Shown here in pieces: positions 21,394-33,103 of a stretch of 64,000 bases of DNA (its first letter is position 1; every line of letters begins with the position of its first letter). Origin of the DNA: Corinectria fuckeliana (Eukaryota; Ascomycota; Sordariomycetes; Hypocreales; Nectriaceae). The notes below the pieces were generated by a model. The model was not told where the DNA came from. It was given only the letters and a program-made list of their open reading frames with translations, and searched no databases. The stretch covers positions 206,984 through 270,983 of the forward strand of contig WPDH01000045.1 in the NCBI GenBank assembly GCA_019137255.1, given 5' to 3'. Made by a program: the position numbers and the translations under genes.

Positions 21394-24300
21394 TCGGAGT
21401 CAACTGTAAAGACATCTAGAGTGATATTAGCCGTCGTCGAAACGGCACTCATTTCTCCAATAGTCCTTGGGCTGGACATCGCCCCCGATGCATTTCAGTA
21501 CCAGAGCCGCTGTATCACTCTCCTCTAGCGCTCAACATGTCTGTCTGACTCTGCGATACTGTGAATACTGCCGCTGCAATGTTCTATTGGCTTCCCGAGC
21601 ATGGCTCAATGGAAGCTTGTGTTCTCGACGGCTCAGCACTTGCTGTTTGCGTTCGCTGCAAGACCCATAATTACAGCAGTCATTATTCTCTTCTTTCGGC
21701 ACTTGAAATATGATGGCGACGACAGCGACGCATGCTGGAACACGGCTCATGTGCCCCATAAACAGTATTGGCTCGGGGCCTCGCTTTGAGAGAGGGAATT
21801 TCCACGGATGCCCTTCTCTAGAGCAACAACAAAACAATGTCTCCAGCCACCCTCAGCGTCGTTTAAGATTAGAAACTAGTGTTGGCACGATGATTCAATC
21901 CTTGACTAGACTGATGGTTGCCAACCCGCCATGGAAGCCGAGGAGGCAACGAATTGGCGCTTCAAAGAAACCCCGCAAAGTAGGCTTGTCCAGGCAGATA
22001 GCTACTTAGCAATGAAGTGGGTGATAAGGACTAGGTAGAGCCAGCGCTGCAGATCCGCGTACAGAGCCGCGATGGAGAAAGCGTACACAGACATCAGCCG
22101 ATCGACGGGTAGAGGCTGGAAGCTGTTTTGTTGGCTCCCGCGTGGCGCTTGACAAGACGGGCACTTAAACCGACCAACAGCACCCTAGACAAGTCCAGGT
22201 AGCACGTAACCCAAAGATCCGAAAACGCAGTAGGATCCCGAAAAGATGCAAGCATGGAGCATAGAAACAAAACTTATGTTACTCGTGCTCTAAGCTTAAT
22301 GGTCCAGCGGTGATGGATGATTGATGACGATGCCGAGCCTCCGGTCCGTGTGGGGCCGTCGCCAAGGCCGGGAGATCGGATCTGGGCTGAAACCCCGGTC
22401 CCACTCGCGGGGGCTGAACGTACCTCTAGTGGACAGCCCACTGCTCTAGTACGACACGAATGCTCGTCGTCTTTCGTGATGTTATTATATCATCGTGAAG
22501 AGCAAGGCCCCATTCCGCCAACTGCAGTGGTGGACCGATGTTTCCCGCTATGTAATTAGGCTGCAGGTCATTGAAACGAAGCGGCCATTTTCGCCCCTGG
22601 TCGCGCGGAAGCATTTCACTGTATAAGTACAGGACTACGAAACAACACTACTGTACCTATCGTCTTTTACCAAGACCTAGTTCGAGATGTAGTTGAAAAA
22701 GAGCCCTAGAAAGAAAGGAAGAGAAAAAAAACAAACAGGTGGATTTGTTACCATCGCCGTTAGCGGTGGGCTAAATAAAACCGGGGGGGGGGGCAACTGT
22801 AGCACGGTTATGGTAGGCTGGATTTGAACAGCGCGATGCCAAAGTAAGACGCGGTTCGTTGATTGCGGCGCCACAACTGGGATTGGCGCAGGGGGCATTA
22901 CTTTTGAGAACCCAGTGATTGGGCGTGTGTCTGGTGGCAAGACATTCCCTCCTTGTTGCCGTGGCTGTTGGAGGATTGCATCGAGGCCTTTGGGTCTTTT
23001 TGCGCAGTGGATTGGGCTACAGTACAGCTGGATACGGCAATGGTGATGTGACAATGATGCGGAACTAGGCTACCTCGGCGAGCATGCAGTTGCAGTTGAG
23101 GGGAAACCACCAAATGTCCTGTGATACCTTTCTTACTGGCGAGGGCATGCCTCGTCTTCAGCTGCGGGTGCTTCCACCAAAAACCACCGTCGCCAGATGG
23201 ACCCATGGCCATGGCTGAGTCCATCTCGGACGCGAACCACGTGCTTCCTTACAACTCACCTCACCCACGGCCAATTCTCCAGCCGTCTGCGGCCTTGCCA
23301 AGTCTCGACCGTTCCATGCCAGGGCCCGCCACGACGGGCGGCGGTAGCTCAGGAACCGCCCGCGACGCTAGAAGCCTAGCTCATCACCAACGGGATACGT
23401 ACGAATGGATGTGCTCTATTAGTCGTGCTAGACAGTGGTGGCCACCTGAATTGGAAGACTCCGTCGCCGCGTGGGCCTCTTTTCGGCGGCGGTCTCGACT
23501 GTGCCTTGCAGAAGTGGTGTCGCCTTTCTTGGTGGAGGTCGTCGGCTCGTGTGCCATGACTTTCACCCTCCCACAGGGCGTCCCGGAAAGCCCCTTACAG
23601 AGCAGCATCATAGAGCAGCACTTTGCCCTTCATCCACCGGAAATTGCTGAACGCGAGGCGCTCACATCTGCAAGGCGTCCCGGGGAGGAGAGACGAGAGA
23701 AGCCTACCCGGGGACGTGGCCAGGCGTGGATTGTGCGGGCTATTGTTAGAGCCAAGTTTGCCTCCACCGACGGCGATATTGCAACAAACGACGCGGTGAC
23801 GCATTTGGACAAGGCTGAAGACCGCTGCTGGCCCCGAATCCCAGAAGCCCGAAAGCGTGTACGAGGCGCACCGCCGCCGGAGCTGTTGGAGCCGCCCGAT
23901 TACCGCTTTGGGAAATGAGCTGCGACTCCGCCCGTTGGCTTATCCCGAACCCCTGACTTTGTTTCTCCTTCAGTCGACTCGCGAATCGTCAACGTTTCTT
24001 TCGGCACGATATCGACGCGGTCGCTTACATGCTTCTTGTAGATTAATAGCCGCCCGAGACAGGTTTTCCTCCCCCTTTCAGCAATGCCAAGGGATCAATC
24101 CAATCTCAGTCCAAGTTCCACCGCCGCCTCTCAAGCCCGCGCCAGGCACATTGGCTGTGATGTGAAAACCGCCCGTCTTCAGCCTCTATCCTTACTTGGG
24201 GATCGCCTCTGGCATCTCGGCACCGCACGATGACCCCGAGATGGGCCCTCCCCACGAAAGCCCGCCGGCTAGCGTCAGGGGCCAGGGTCGTAGGCCGTCA

Positions 24301-24398
24301 CCCATGCCGTATCCTGGGACCCGAGATGCCGAATCCATGGCAAGGTCAGCACACATCCGCTCCCCCTTGTTGGTCCATCTAGTTCGCGGAGGACTACC

Positions 24399-24406
24399 TA
24401 TATATT
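24399..24406 (+). promoter_or_regulatory. TATA-like box of the peroxidase gene
   Basis: TATATATT in a GC-rich surround lies 247 bp before the peroxidase ATG and is followed by a CT-rich leader (about 24470-24560) typical of fungal transcription starts. Position and context suggest a TATA box; the transcription start was not seen directly. Confidence 0.4.
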
Positions 24407-24652
24407 GCGCCCCGGCCGGCCATCCCTCTTGTTTCCTCGTCGTGAGATCAGTACCCGGTGCGGCCATCTACGTTTCTCTCTCTGGAAGTCTCCTTTTGCT
24501 TCGTTTCTACACTCTTTTCAGGCTTCTCTGTCACTCGCTCTCAGTTTAGTTTCTTTGCTTTGTCTCACACTCGCTCTCAACTTCAACACTCCTTACCTCA
24601 TCGCACCGGCCATCCTCCGCCCAATACCACTTACACAACAAACAACACAACC

Positions 24653-25987
24653 ATGAAGCTCACCTCCATCCTCGTCACGGCCCTCGCCGCCGTGCCCCTC
24701 CCCGGCGCAACCGCCCACCCCAAGATGCAGAAAAAGGTCCGCGAGATCGAGGACCTCGCCGCCCGCGGCTGGGACAGCTACGACTCCAACCAGCTCCTCG
24801 GCGACCTCCGCACCCTCTCGCCGTCGCAGCTGACGTCGTCGGGCATCGACATCAAGAACATCCTCCAGGGCTCCGGCAACCCGCAGAGCCGCGAGCGCTA
24901 CTGGTCCGTCGCCCGCGTCGACTCGGGCCGCTGCCGCCAGGACACCTGCTGCGTGTGGAAGTACATCGCCGACGAGCTCGAGGAGCTGTTCCGCGGCGAC
25001 TCGGGCCGCTGCTCCAAGTGGGCGCGCTACGCCATCCGCATGGGCTTCCACGACGCCGCCACCTGGACCCTCGCCAACGACAAGGCCGGCGGCGGCGCCG
25101 ACGGCTCCATCATCCTGGCCGGCGAGCTGTCGCGCCCCGAGAACAGCGGCATCGCGGCCATCGGCGCCAAGTACCAGGCCGTCTACGCCAAGTACCACGA
25201 CACGTACGGCTTCGACGCCGTCACCTACGCCGACCTCATCCAGATGGGCGCCAACATCGCCACCGTCGTGTGCCCGCTCGGCCCGCGGGTGCGCTCGTGG
25301 GTCGGCCGCAAGGACAGCAGCACGCCTTCTCCGCGGAACCTGCTGCCCAGCCCCTTCGCCGACGCCGAGACGCTGATCCAGCTCTTCATGGACAAGACCA
25401 TCGGCCCCGACGGCCTCATCGCCCTGCTCGGCGCCCACACCACCTCCCAGCAGAACTTCGTGAACACCACCCGCGCCGGCGACCCACAGGACAGCACGCC
25501 TGGTGTCTGGGACAACCTCTACTACCAGCAGACCCTTGGCAGCGTCGCAACCCCCGAGCGTGTCTACACGTTCCCCAGCGACATCAACCTGTCCAAGCAC
25601 CCGCGAACCAGCCCTGCCTTCGAGGCGTTTGCTAGCCAGGGCGGCCAAGGCATTTGGAACAACGTACGTATCCCCACCCTATTCTAACCAGTCTCATAAG
25701 CTAACATTGACCCCCAGGACTACGCTCGCGAGTACATCCGTCTTAGTCTGCTCGGCGTCAACAACATCAACACGCTCACCGAGTGCACCAAGGTGCTCCC
25801 TCAGCCCGTGGACAGCTTCAGCCACCGCGACCAGAACCGCCTCAGCAAGTGGCTGGACAGCGACGACTACTCCGACACATCCAAGAGCGTTTCCTGGGAG
25901 GTGGAGAACGGTGACGAGATCTCTACGCCTGTGAACAAGATTCCCGGCTGGACCAACACCCGCTCGCACCGCCACCACACTTGGTAA
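24653..25987 (+). CDS. Secreted class II heme peroxidase (ascomycete lignin-peroxidase-like)
   Basis: Two exons (24653-25663, 25718-25987) split by a 54-nt intron with a GCTAAC branch site; 426 aa. A signal peptide (MKLTSILVTALAAVPLPGATA) targets secretion. The distal heme motif is YAIRMGFHDAATW, with catalytic Arg and His. The proximal His lies in LIALLGAHTTSQQNF. ADLIQMGANIATVVCPLGP and the C-terminal TECTKVLPQPVD are class II hallmarks. Cysteines in RCRQDTCC and RCSKW fit the conserved disulfides. Such enzymes use H2O2 to oxidise phenolics outside the cell. Compared with basidiomycete enzymes it has about 80 extra residues before the catalytic domain. Manganese- or lignin-specific residues could not be assigned by eye. 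Confidence 0.9.
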
Positions 25988-28675
25988 ACGCTCATTACTG
26001 CACAATTTCCTTTTATGTTTTACACAACATCTGCTGGCTTAATTTAGTGCTAGGTACAGAAAGAAACTCTCATGTTTCCTTAATAATTATTTTCTAATGG
26101 TGAGGATGAATGAAATATGGAACTTTGACACCTCGGATTGGCGTTGATGCAGTAGTCTCTGGAATGGACACGCAGGATTATATAGCACATAGGAAACCTC
26201 TCGTATATATATACCTCCGCCACGACCTAAGCCGCGCTTATTTAATTCTAGTCATGATCAAAATGTTTTATTCCCCTGCCTCTATATCCCCTTGAGTGCG
26301 CAGAGTTACCAATAAGTCCATCAATAGTGAATCAGGCCATCAGACTGCACGAGATAAGTGATACCTCGGTTTTATGCAGACATATAGTGTATTTGCAAAG
26401 TACTATCAATTACTCAGACCAGATTACACAGCAACCTTCATATTCGCCTGCTTTTACTGCTTTCTACGGTGCTGAATGGCGGCAGGGTTGATTTGGGAAT
26501 AGGTACGCCACTGGCGCCTCGGCGCACTCAAGGGAATGTCCTTCCTTCCAACGGCCGGCGCCCGGAGGTCGGACGGAAATTATGGGGTTTCAGTTGCCTA
26601 TTTAGGCAACCCCCGGACGTCACTCCGTACCGGCGCCGGAACGACCTGTCCTCCACAATTGACCTCACACAGAGTTCTCGGCTTCTGTCTAGCTATGGCG
26701 TTATATCAACAATCTACAGGTCAAACATGAAAAGGCATATTGAGGAGCTAATTCTGAGATAAATTCGTAGTATCTAACGGAGGTTTGCTCGCCGCTTTTG
26801 GGATTAATTTGCCACGACACGAAAAGCAAAGGTGCCCTACACTTACAAAGGTCATATTGCGTAGTATAATTCGTGTTTCAGTTGAACTTAAGCAAGCGCA
26901 TAAAGTCGGGAGGCTGGAAGGTCAAGGTCAAAGGGGGCCAATCAAGGGATGCGAAAGCCTAGTCGTCGAGGCAAGCAATGCACACAGCGCTCTTTCAGCG
27001 GTTGTGCGAGCTCCTTGCTGCCTGCAGCTTCAAATTGATGGGCTGAAGCTGCTTTGTTGGTGAGGGTTGCACTCCAGTGCAAAGACCCCAAGCCGGGCAG
27101 AAACGCTTACCCGGGAGGTTGGAAGGAGGACCGGGGAAGTTTGACCATTGCTCGCGCTAGGAAGGAGGAACCGAAGAAGGCAAAAAGCAGCAAGCTGACC
27201 CAATTTAGACTTAGAGAAGCCAATAGAAGGGATCTCTAGACGAGAATGAGTCTGAGCAAAACATAGGCATATCAATCAACAAAAGGAGATTAGCATGCGC
27301 TTCTAACCACCCGAGCGAAGGCCGCTTCAAGTAGGTAGCCCTTGGTCCTACTGTCTTTATACCCCACAAGTCCAAAAATCACCAATACCCTGCCCCAACC
27401 TTTCTCTGTAGACCCGGCTGCCACAACCACCCGGCCTTCGCAAGCCCCAACCACCTCTTCAGCTCAAGCTTCCCAGAAACGCCCATATTCTCCTCGAAGT
27501 CTTAGGACCCAACCTTTACAAGTGCTGAGCTCGATGTGTGGCCTTCGCTTGCACTAGCTGCCGTGAGCCTCACCAATGCAGCAACCACTCTGCACCTAAG
27601 CCCCCGCTGACAGGTGAACGGGTTTAAAACACTCCTAGCTGTAAGGGGCTTCTGAGTTGATGGGTAACCTAGGGGTCCGTTTAGATAGAGGGAATAGTAG
27701 CAAGTGGCTAGAAGGGCGGCAGGGCCCTTGCAACTAATACTGTCAGTAGTCGCCTTCATCCTACCCTACACGAAATTTCCGTCAGCGAATTGCTGGGAGT
27801 CTAATTTCTTGAATCACCCAGCACTGAGTGAACGTAGCTTTGAGAAAGAGCTAACAGCCTATTATTCGAGGAGATATTCCGTTACAAGGCCTTGCAACCA
27901 TTGTTACAACAGCTTCGGCGTCCAACGTTGGATAAACGTATCTAACGCCAACACGAGCAAGATCCTACCCTGGACCTGTTAACCGCGAACCTCTTAGCCG
28001 CGATTCCATGATATAACGACGACTTATCTACAACTCCGACGACTCACACAAAACTCAAGCCATCATAGGATAGTAGCAAGTCAGAAAACATACGTTCAAG
28101 CACAGCACCCTCGAATTAAAGTAAATGGCGTTGTTGAGTAACCCAGCCGAGGAGGCCTATCTCCATCCATATATACATTAAACGCCAGTCAAACCGAGAC
28201 GCCAGCCTGCCAGCCATTCCATCCAGCTATGCCCCATTCGCGTCCCCTCCCCGATACAGAGCAAAAACCTCCTATTATCCCAAGGTCCCCCGGCCGCCGA
28301 CCGAGGGAACTTCCTTGCCCAGATCAAGACTCAAGAGCAGAGAAAAAGAACCGAATATGCAGTACTTCCGAAAGGAAGGGTTCTCAACACGGAAAAAAAT
28401 ATAAGGATCTGACGTCGGACCCGAACAAAATATAAGGCAGAAAAGAGGGCAAAGACAAGCAAAAGAAGAGCGCAGCCGGCAAAAAACAATGTGACTTAGT
28501 CGGAGGCGGAATGAGGTCCTCTAATGCGCCAGAAAGTCATGATGGGGATTCGCTTGTAATATTCACCCAAAGTCATTACGAGATGCCCTGCATCTTCATG
28601 AAAAAACTTGCGTGAATCCATCATCGTAGCCGTATTCTTTTTCCATCAGTCGTATTGGGTAGGAGTGTGCCCGGG
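25988..28675. other. 2.7 kb gene-poor region, partly AT-rich
   Basis: 3' UTRs of the peroxidase and ASE1 genes plus AT-rich sequence at 26000-26460. Around 27400-27620 a frame gives Pro/Ser-rich sequence followed by CTSCREPHQC, reminiscent of a decayed zinc-binding or gag-like coding region, but stops interrupt it and it cannot be classified. No intact gene seen. Confidence 0.4.
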
Positions 28676-31072
28676 TTAATAAGCATCCGAGTCTGTCCAC
28701 TCGCTGCCCGAGATGATGCGGTTGCCGTCCTGGTCTATCATCACCGGTCCGCCGTACGAAGCCGATGGGGGGATCCCTCGCATGCGCTTGGACTGGCTGC
28801 TCGTTGGTCGGTGGCCCTGCTCGGGCGAGTACCGCTTTCCTCGCGCCGCGCGTAGCTTCGCGTAGTACGCGTCCGAGGCATCGACTTCGGGCTCGCTGTT
28901 GTCGTCGTACGTCTCCCAGTTCTCAGACCCTGAAATGTTCGTCGACGTCAGCGAAGTGCCGGAGATTTGTCGTGGTGGAACAGCCTGGTGGTAGCTCTGG
29001 TGCGAGGAGCGGACAGCGGCGAACCGCTCGTCGTAGCTCTCATCGCTGTAACTGTTGTGGGTGTTGTGAGACATGTTGGAATTAGAGCGAGACGTCGCCG
29101 ACCGGTCATCGTAGACATCCTCGGGCTCGACATGACGGACGATGCTCGACGCTAGGCCCATTGACTTGTAAGGGTTGGCCGGGGCCTTGAACTCAGGAAC
29201 TGCTACAAGGTCTCGCATCTTGGGCGGCGGCGCTCTCATAAGGGGAGGGCCTTGTCGGAGGTTTTCGCCCCTCGAATCGGGCCGGCGCTCAGGCGAGTTG
29301 TTGCCATGCTTCATGTTTGACAGAGGGACGCGGGCCGGGATTCGGGATGGGCTGCGAGACGGGCTGCCCTTGTTGGAAGCAGGTGGAGGTTGAGCCTGAG
29401 TTCGCTTGGTTGGGGGGCCACCTGCAGTGGGAGTCTTGGTCATGGAACGGGGAGGAATCGACTTGGGAGCAGCGTTTCTGCCGGCCGCAGACTTGGGGCG
29501 CTTGATCGACGATGACGGAGCAGGGCCGGCGGGGGTCTTGGAGCGAGGAGGCAACGCGTTCTTTCTGCCACCGTCGGCAGATTCAATCTCATCCAGGTAT
29601 CGTTCACCGAAGACGAGGAATGGTCGGCCGTACTCGTCCTCCCACCTGGACAGCACCTTGCGCAACTCAGCGGTGACCTTGGGCAGTTCCTTCGAAATGC
29701 GCTTGCGCATCTTCTCCTCGCGGAGGAGCTTGCCAGGATCCCTCTTCTCTCCCTTCTGACCACGGGCCATGAGTCGTGACGCATCCTGACTGGAGGCACT
29801 GAGGTCATCGCGCTCCTTGATCAAGCTCTTGTGCCTGTCAACCAGATCTAGAGTGGGACCACGCTCATCTCGGAGCGCCTCGAGTCGAGCAACCTCGCGC
29901 TCATGAGCCTCTAGAAGCGCATCACTATAGACATCGGAGAAGGCTGGGGTGAACTCGAGCATCTCATCCTCGCAGAAGTACAGCGAATCCCACAGCTCCT
30001 GCAGCTTGATGCGAGAGTCTTCAACAAAGAGATGGAGGTTCTGACGCTTCAGATCGTTCAGCCGTGATAGCTCATCTTCAAACTCGTTGATCTGACGAAT
30101 GCCGCATCCACGGTTTTGGTTGAAGAAGGCCTTGGTCTCGCTCTCGTCAACGCCCAGCTTGGTCCAGAGAGCCTCGACGGCGGCCTTGAGATCTCGCAGT
30201 CGCTTCTCTCGGTTCTTCTTCTCATCGGAAAGTCTGTCGCGCTTCGTCCGGAGACGGGCGACATCTTCCTCGTGAAGGCCGAGCTGCTCGGGGGCGTCTC
30301 GGTAGTACTTGACAATGGCGCTGTCCTGCTGCGCCTGTGGGATGCCGAGTTCTGCCCAAAGGCCGATGATCTGGTCGCCAAGCGATTGCACCGTAGCTTT
30401 GCGACGCGTGTACTCTTCATACACACGCGTGAACTCGCTGTCTAGCTTGTCGACGTAGGAGGGGGACAGATCGAAGCTGGGGGGGATGGACTGGTTCGGT
30501 CCTGTGGGGGGAAGCGCAATTTGGACAAAGGTAGGTTCAAGGTGTGATGAGTAGGATTCTAGGGCGTGAACGAGCTCTACGAGGCGAAGCGTTAGTCAGG
30601 AATGAAGAAGGGGATGAGTCCAGTGGCACGCACTCTTGACTTGCTCGAAGCGCTCCTTGTGGAGACGGCTGATCTGAATGTGCTTCTCCTTAAGAGCCTG
30701 CAGACACCTTACCAGCGGGTATGTGATGGTGAGCTCATCGTCGTCTTGGTAGTCTCGGCGATTCTTGCCGTCGTCGAGCGATGCCTCCATCTGGCGGACG
30801 ACGGTGATGATCTTCTTGGCCTCGTCGACCATCTCCTTCTTCTCCTGCGTGACGAGACGGACCTGACTACTGAGCGCCTCGGAGAGGGCAGAGAAGAGCT
30901 ACGGGGCGCAGCTATGATTAGCGACTGGTCGCGTACTGAAACGTCGTGATCGGAAACCTACCTCCTCCTCGCGAGCCTCGCGCTCGTGGTCGGGGACACC
31001 AATCTCGTCGAACAGGCCGTGCAGCTGGCCGATGCTGCTGTTGACCTGTTGGGCCAAGTAGCTCGAGTCCAT
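28676..31072 (-). CDS. ASE1: Ase1/MAP65/PRC1 microtubule-bundling protein
   Basis: Crosslinks antiparallel microtubules in the spindle midzone during anaphase and cytokinesis. Three exons (30962-31072, 30634-30898, 28676-30576) with correct phases give 758 aa. The start MDSSYLAQQVNSSIGQLHGL continues into long coiled-coil helices (spectrin-like rod). The conserved microtubule-binding core carries LQELWDSLYFCEDEM and ERDDLSASSQDASRL, then KVLSRWEDEYGRPFLVFGERYLDEIE. The C-terminal 280 residues are basic, Ser/Pro-rich and disordered, with many SP/TP sites, the region where cyclin-dependent kinase control of Ase1 occurs in other fungi (family knowledge, not seen here). Confidence 0.92.
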
Positions 31073-33103
31073 GGTTGGGGGTGCGTGGTTGGCGCTGGTG
31101 ATAATGAATGTGATGGAGGGATACGTCGTGAACAAGCCGACGGCGATTGCCAGGCGAGGCAGAGATGATATGCTCAATCAAAACAACAGGTAAGAAACTC
31201 AATTGAGGAGGCCTTGGAGCTGCTGGGGAGAGCGTGCGTAGGGGTGGGTGTAACGTATGGAAGCGGATGTTCGGATCGATGCGGTTCGTGAACGGTCTTG
31301 TTTACTTTCTCTCCCTGAAGGTCATCGAGCAGCGGCAGAGTGGTCAGAGCATCCTATGCGCGGTGCGAAGCTGGGAGTCGTCACGATCCATCCACCAAGG
31401 GCCGCTGGTTTCGGAGAATGAGAGATCGGGAGAGAGAGTGAGTGTATGTTGATCGCGAGAGAGGTGGAAAGAAGAGTGAGTAAGACAAGACTGCGTCGGG
31501 GGGGAGTGAGAGGAGTGAGAGGAGTGAGCGCCAGGCGAGTCGCAAAGGTATTCACGGAACGGGGTTCAAGAGCTGCGCGGCGCCGTGCTTTAGTTTGGGG
31601 ACCTGGGTACACGCTAGTGCGGCAGGATAACGGCGGGGTTGCCACGGCAACCCGGGGGACCCAGCATCGCATGCAGGGCGCGCCGGGCTATTTCGGGCCC
31701 GTGTTTCAGCGCCGTTACCCCGCTGTGGCCACTGGAGGACTGCTGACATCCCCCGGCAGCGCCAAAGCGTCTAGGTTGATTGGATGTCCCTCGCCTGATC
31801 ACTCGCCGTGTCTCTGCACCGTGCTTTTTGCCATGCGTTTTGAACATCTCGTGTTCACAGCTGTCTCTGCAATCTCGAGTCCTTTCTCCCAGCTTTTAGC
31901 CCCAGGAGCTTCCTAGGGTCGGTCCGCTAGAGGCTGGATTCCATGTCATGTCCTCGTCGGATATCTATCCTGCATCTCGCATTGTGCATACAGAGTCGTG
32001 CTGCAGCAGTAGTGCCTCCTGCTTCCTGCTGGTGGCCATGGAGACGGCCGCGAACCTGCAGCGGCTCCATCCATCCAAGCCATGCCCTGCTTAACATCTC
32101 TTGCGTGCGTTACCTTGCCCTGCTTTTGCCCTGCCGTGCATATGCAGCCCGAGGCGAGAAGGCGTCCGGCTCTGCGAACCAATCCACACAATGAGCGCGT
32201 GTGACGAGAGCCTCGAGACGGGACCAAAACAAAGGGACAGTGTCGTCACTGGCTTCGGCCGACTGGCTTCGTACGATTTGCAGGCAATGAGGTATGCTAC
32301 CTTCATCGACACAAGGGTCCATCTAAGCGAATAGACGGTGAAGCTTTAAGATCTGCATTATTAATTAATTAATTCTAGCTGTCAACCGTGTCCTCGCCTA
32401 GGTGGTGGCCTCTACTCAATGCCTATTCTACACCCTAGGTCTAACTGTTTGCACCAAGCTCATAACTATTCGGATGCTGTACTGCTCTACTATGTACTAT
32501 TCCTAGGTCAACAACAGAGCCGCTAATTGGGTCCTTTGTTTGTATCACAAATCGAAAACCTTGCAGCAGCCCCTCCTCCTGCTACCAACCACAAGCCGGA
32601 TCGATCTATCTGTGGCATGCAAACTAGTTCAGGCGCGGCGACCTTATCTGACAGGGGCAAGGCAGAATGTTTGTAAACGAACCGTCCCTCCCAGAAGTTG
32701 GATTAGTGCTATTGGCGATGAGCTGCATTGGCCTTGTACAGAGTACTCGCTCGGCATTTGTCGGGCGGAGCGAATATGGAGAGAGTGGGGTTGGACTCGG
32801 GATGTAAACAAACCCGATACAGGTCACGCCGCTCATCCTCCCACCCGGACAACAACCTCACCACAGCTACTATGTAGAGGACTCTGTTTCTCACCATGTC
32901 GCTGAAATATTCCCTGCAGAAGAGTAGTGGGCACCCTCATATCGATGCCAATTTGGAAACTGGGACGAGCCACAGCTAATCTAGCCTCATTTCGGAGCAT
33001 CTTACTCGTAATCAGTGCATACGTAGCTTCTGACGCTTCTTCCATTGCATTAAATGCTTGGCCGAGGCGCATTTCATTTCCAACCATTATCTCGTCGCGT
33101 CAT
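31073..33103. other. 2 kb gene-poor region upstream of ASE1
   Basis: Contains short G-rich tandem runs (GTGAGAGGA units near 31506-31530), an X-box-like palindrome (separate entry) and an AT-rich stretch with repeated TTAA near 32358-32378. ORFs at 31446-31916 and 32540-32905 lack family features. Confidence 0.4.
31636..31653. promoter_or_regulatory. RFX/X-box-like palindrome upstream of ASE1
   Basis: GGGTTGCC AC GGCAACCC is a perfect 8-bp inverted repeat with a 2-bp spacer. Its core matches the X-box (GTTGCC-N2-GGCAAC) bound by RFX-family regulators such as yeast Crt1. It lies about 560 bp upstream of the ASE1 start. Fungal RFX proteins regulate DNA-damage response and cell division, so control of ASE1 is possible but is inference. 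Confidence 0.4.

Larger units (their letters stand above)
21133..24652. other. 3.5 kb gene-poor region upstream of the peroxidase gene
   Basis: Begins with an imperfect duplication (separate entry). The rest has only short ORFs. The longest, 23205-23918 on the plus strand, overlaps equally open GC-rich minus-strand frames and has no domain. A run of G at about 22783-22793 is low complexity. The last 300 bp are the peroxidase promoter and CT-rich leader. Confidence 0.45.

Noticed and set aside
22780..22830. tRNA-like TTCAAAT loop on the minus strand
   Set aside because: The T-arm stem does not pair fully, and no matching acceptor, D or anticodon stems were found.
23205..23918. 237-codon plus-strand ORF (ATG 23205)
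   Set aside because: Low-complexity Pro/Ser/Arg sequence, with competing open frames on the minus strand and no domain.
25225..25635. Long ORFs on both strands within the peroxidase gene
   Set aside because: Shadows of GC-rich codons of the peroxidase; Arg/His-rich translations without motifs.
27400..27620. Possible gag or zinc-knuckle remnant (CTSCREPHQC)
   Set aside because: Too short and interrupted; spacing fits no named zinc motif.
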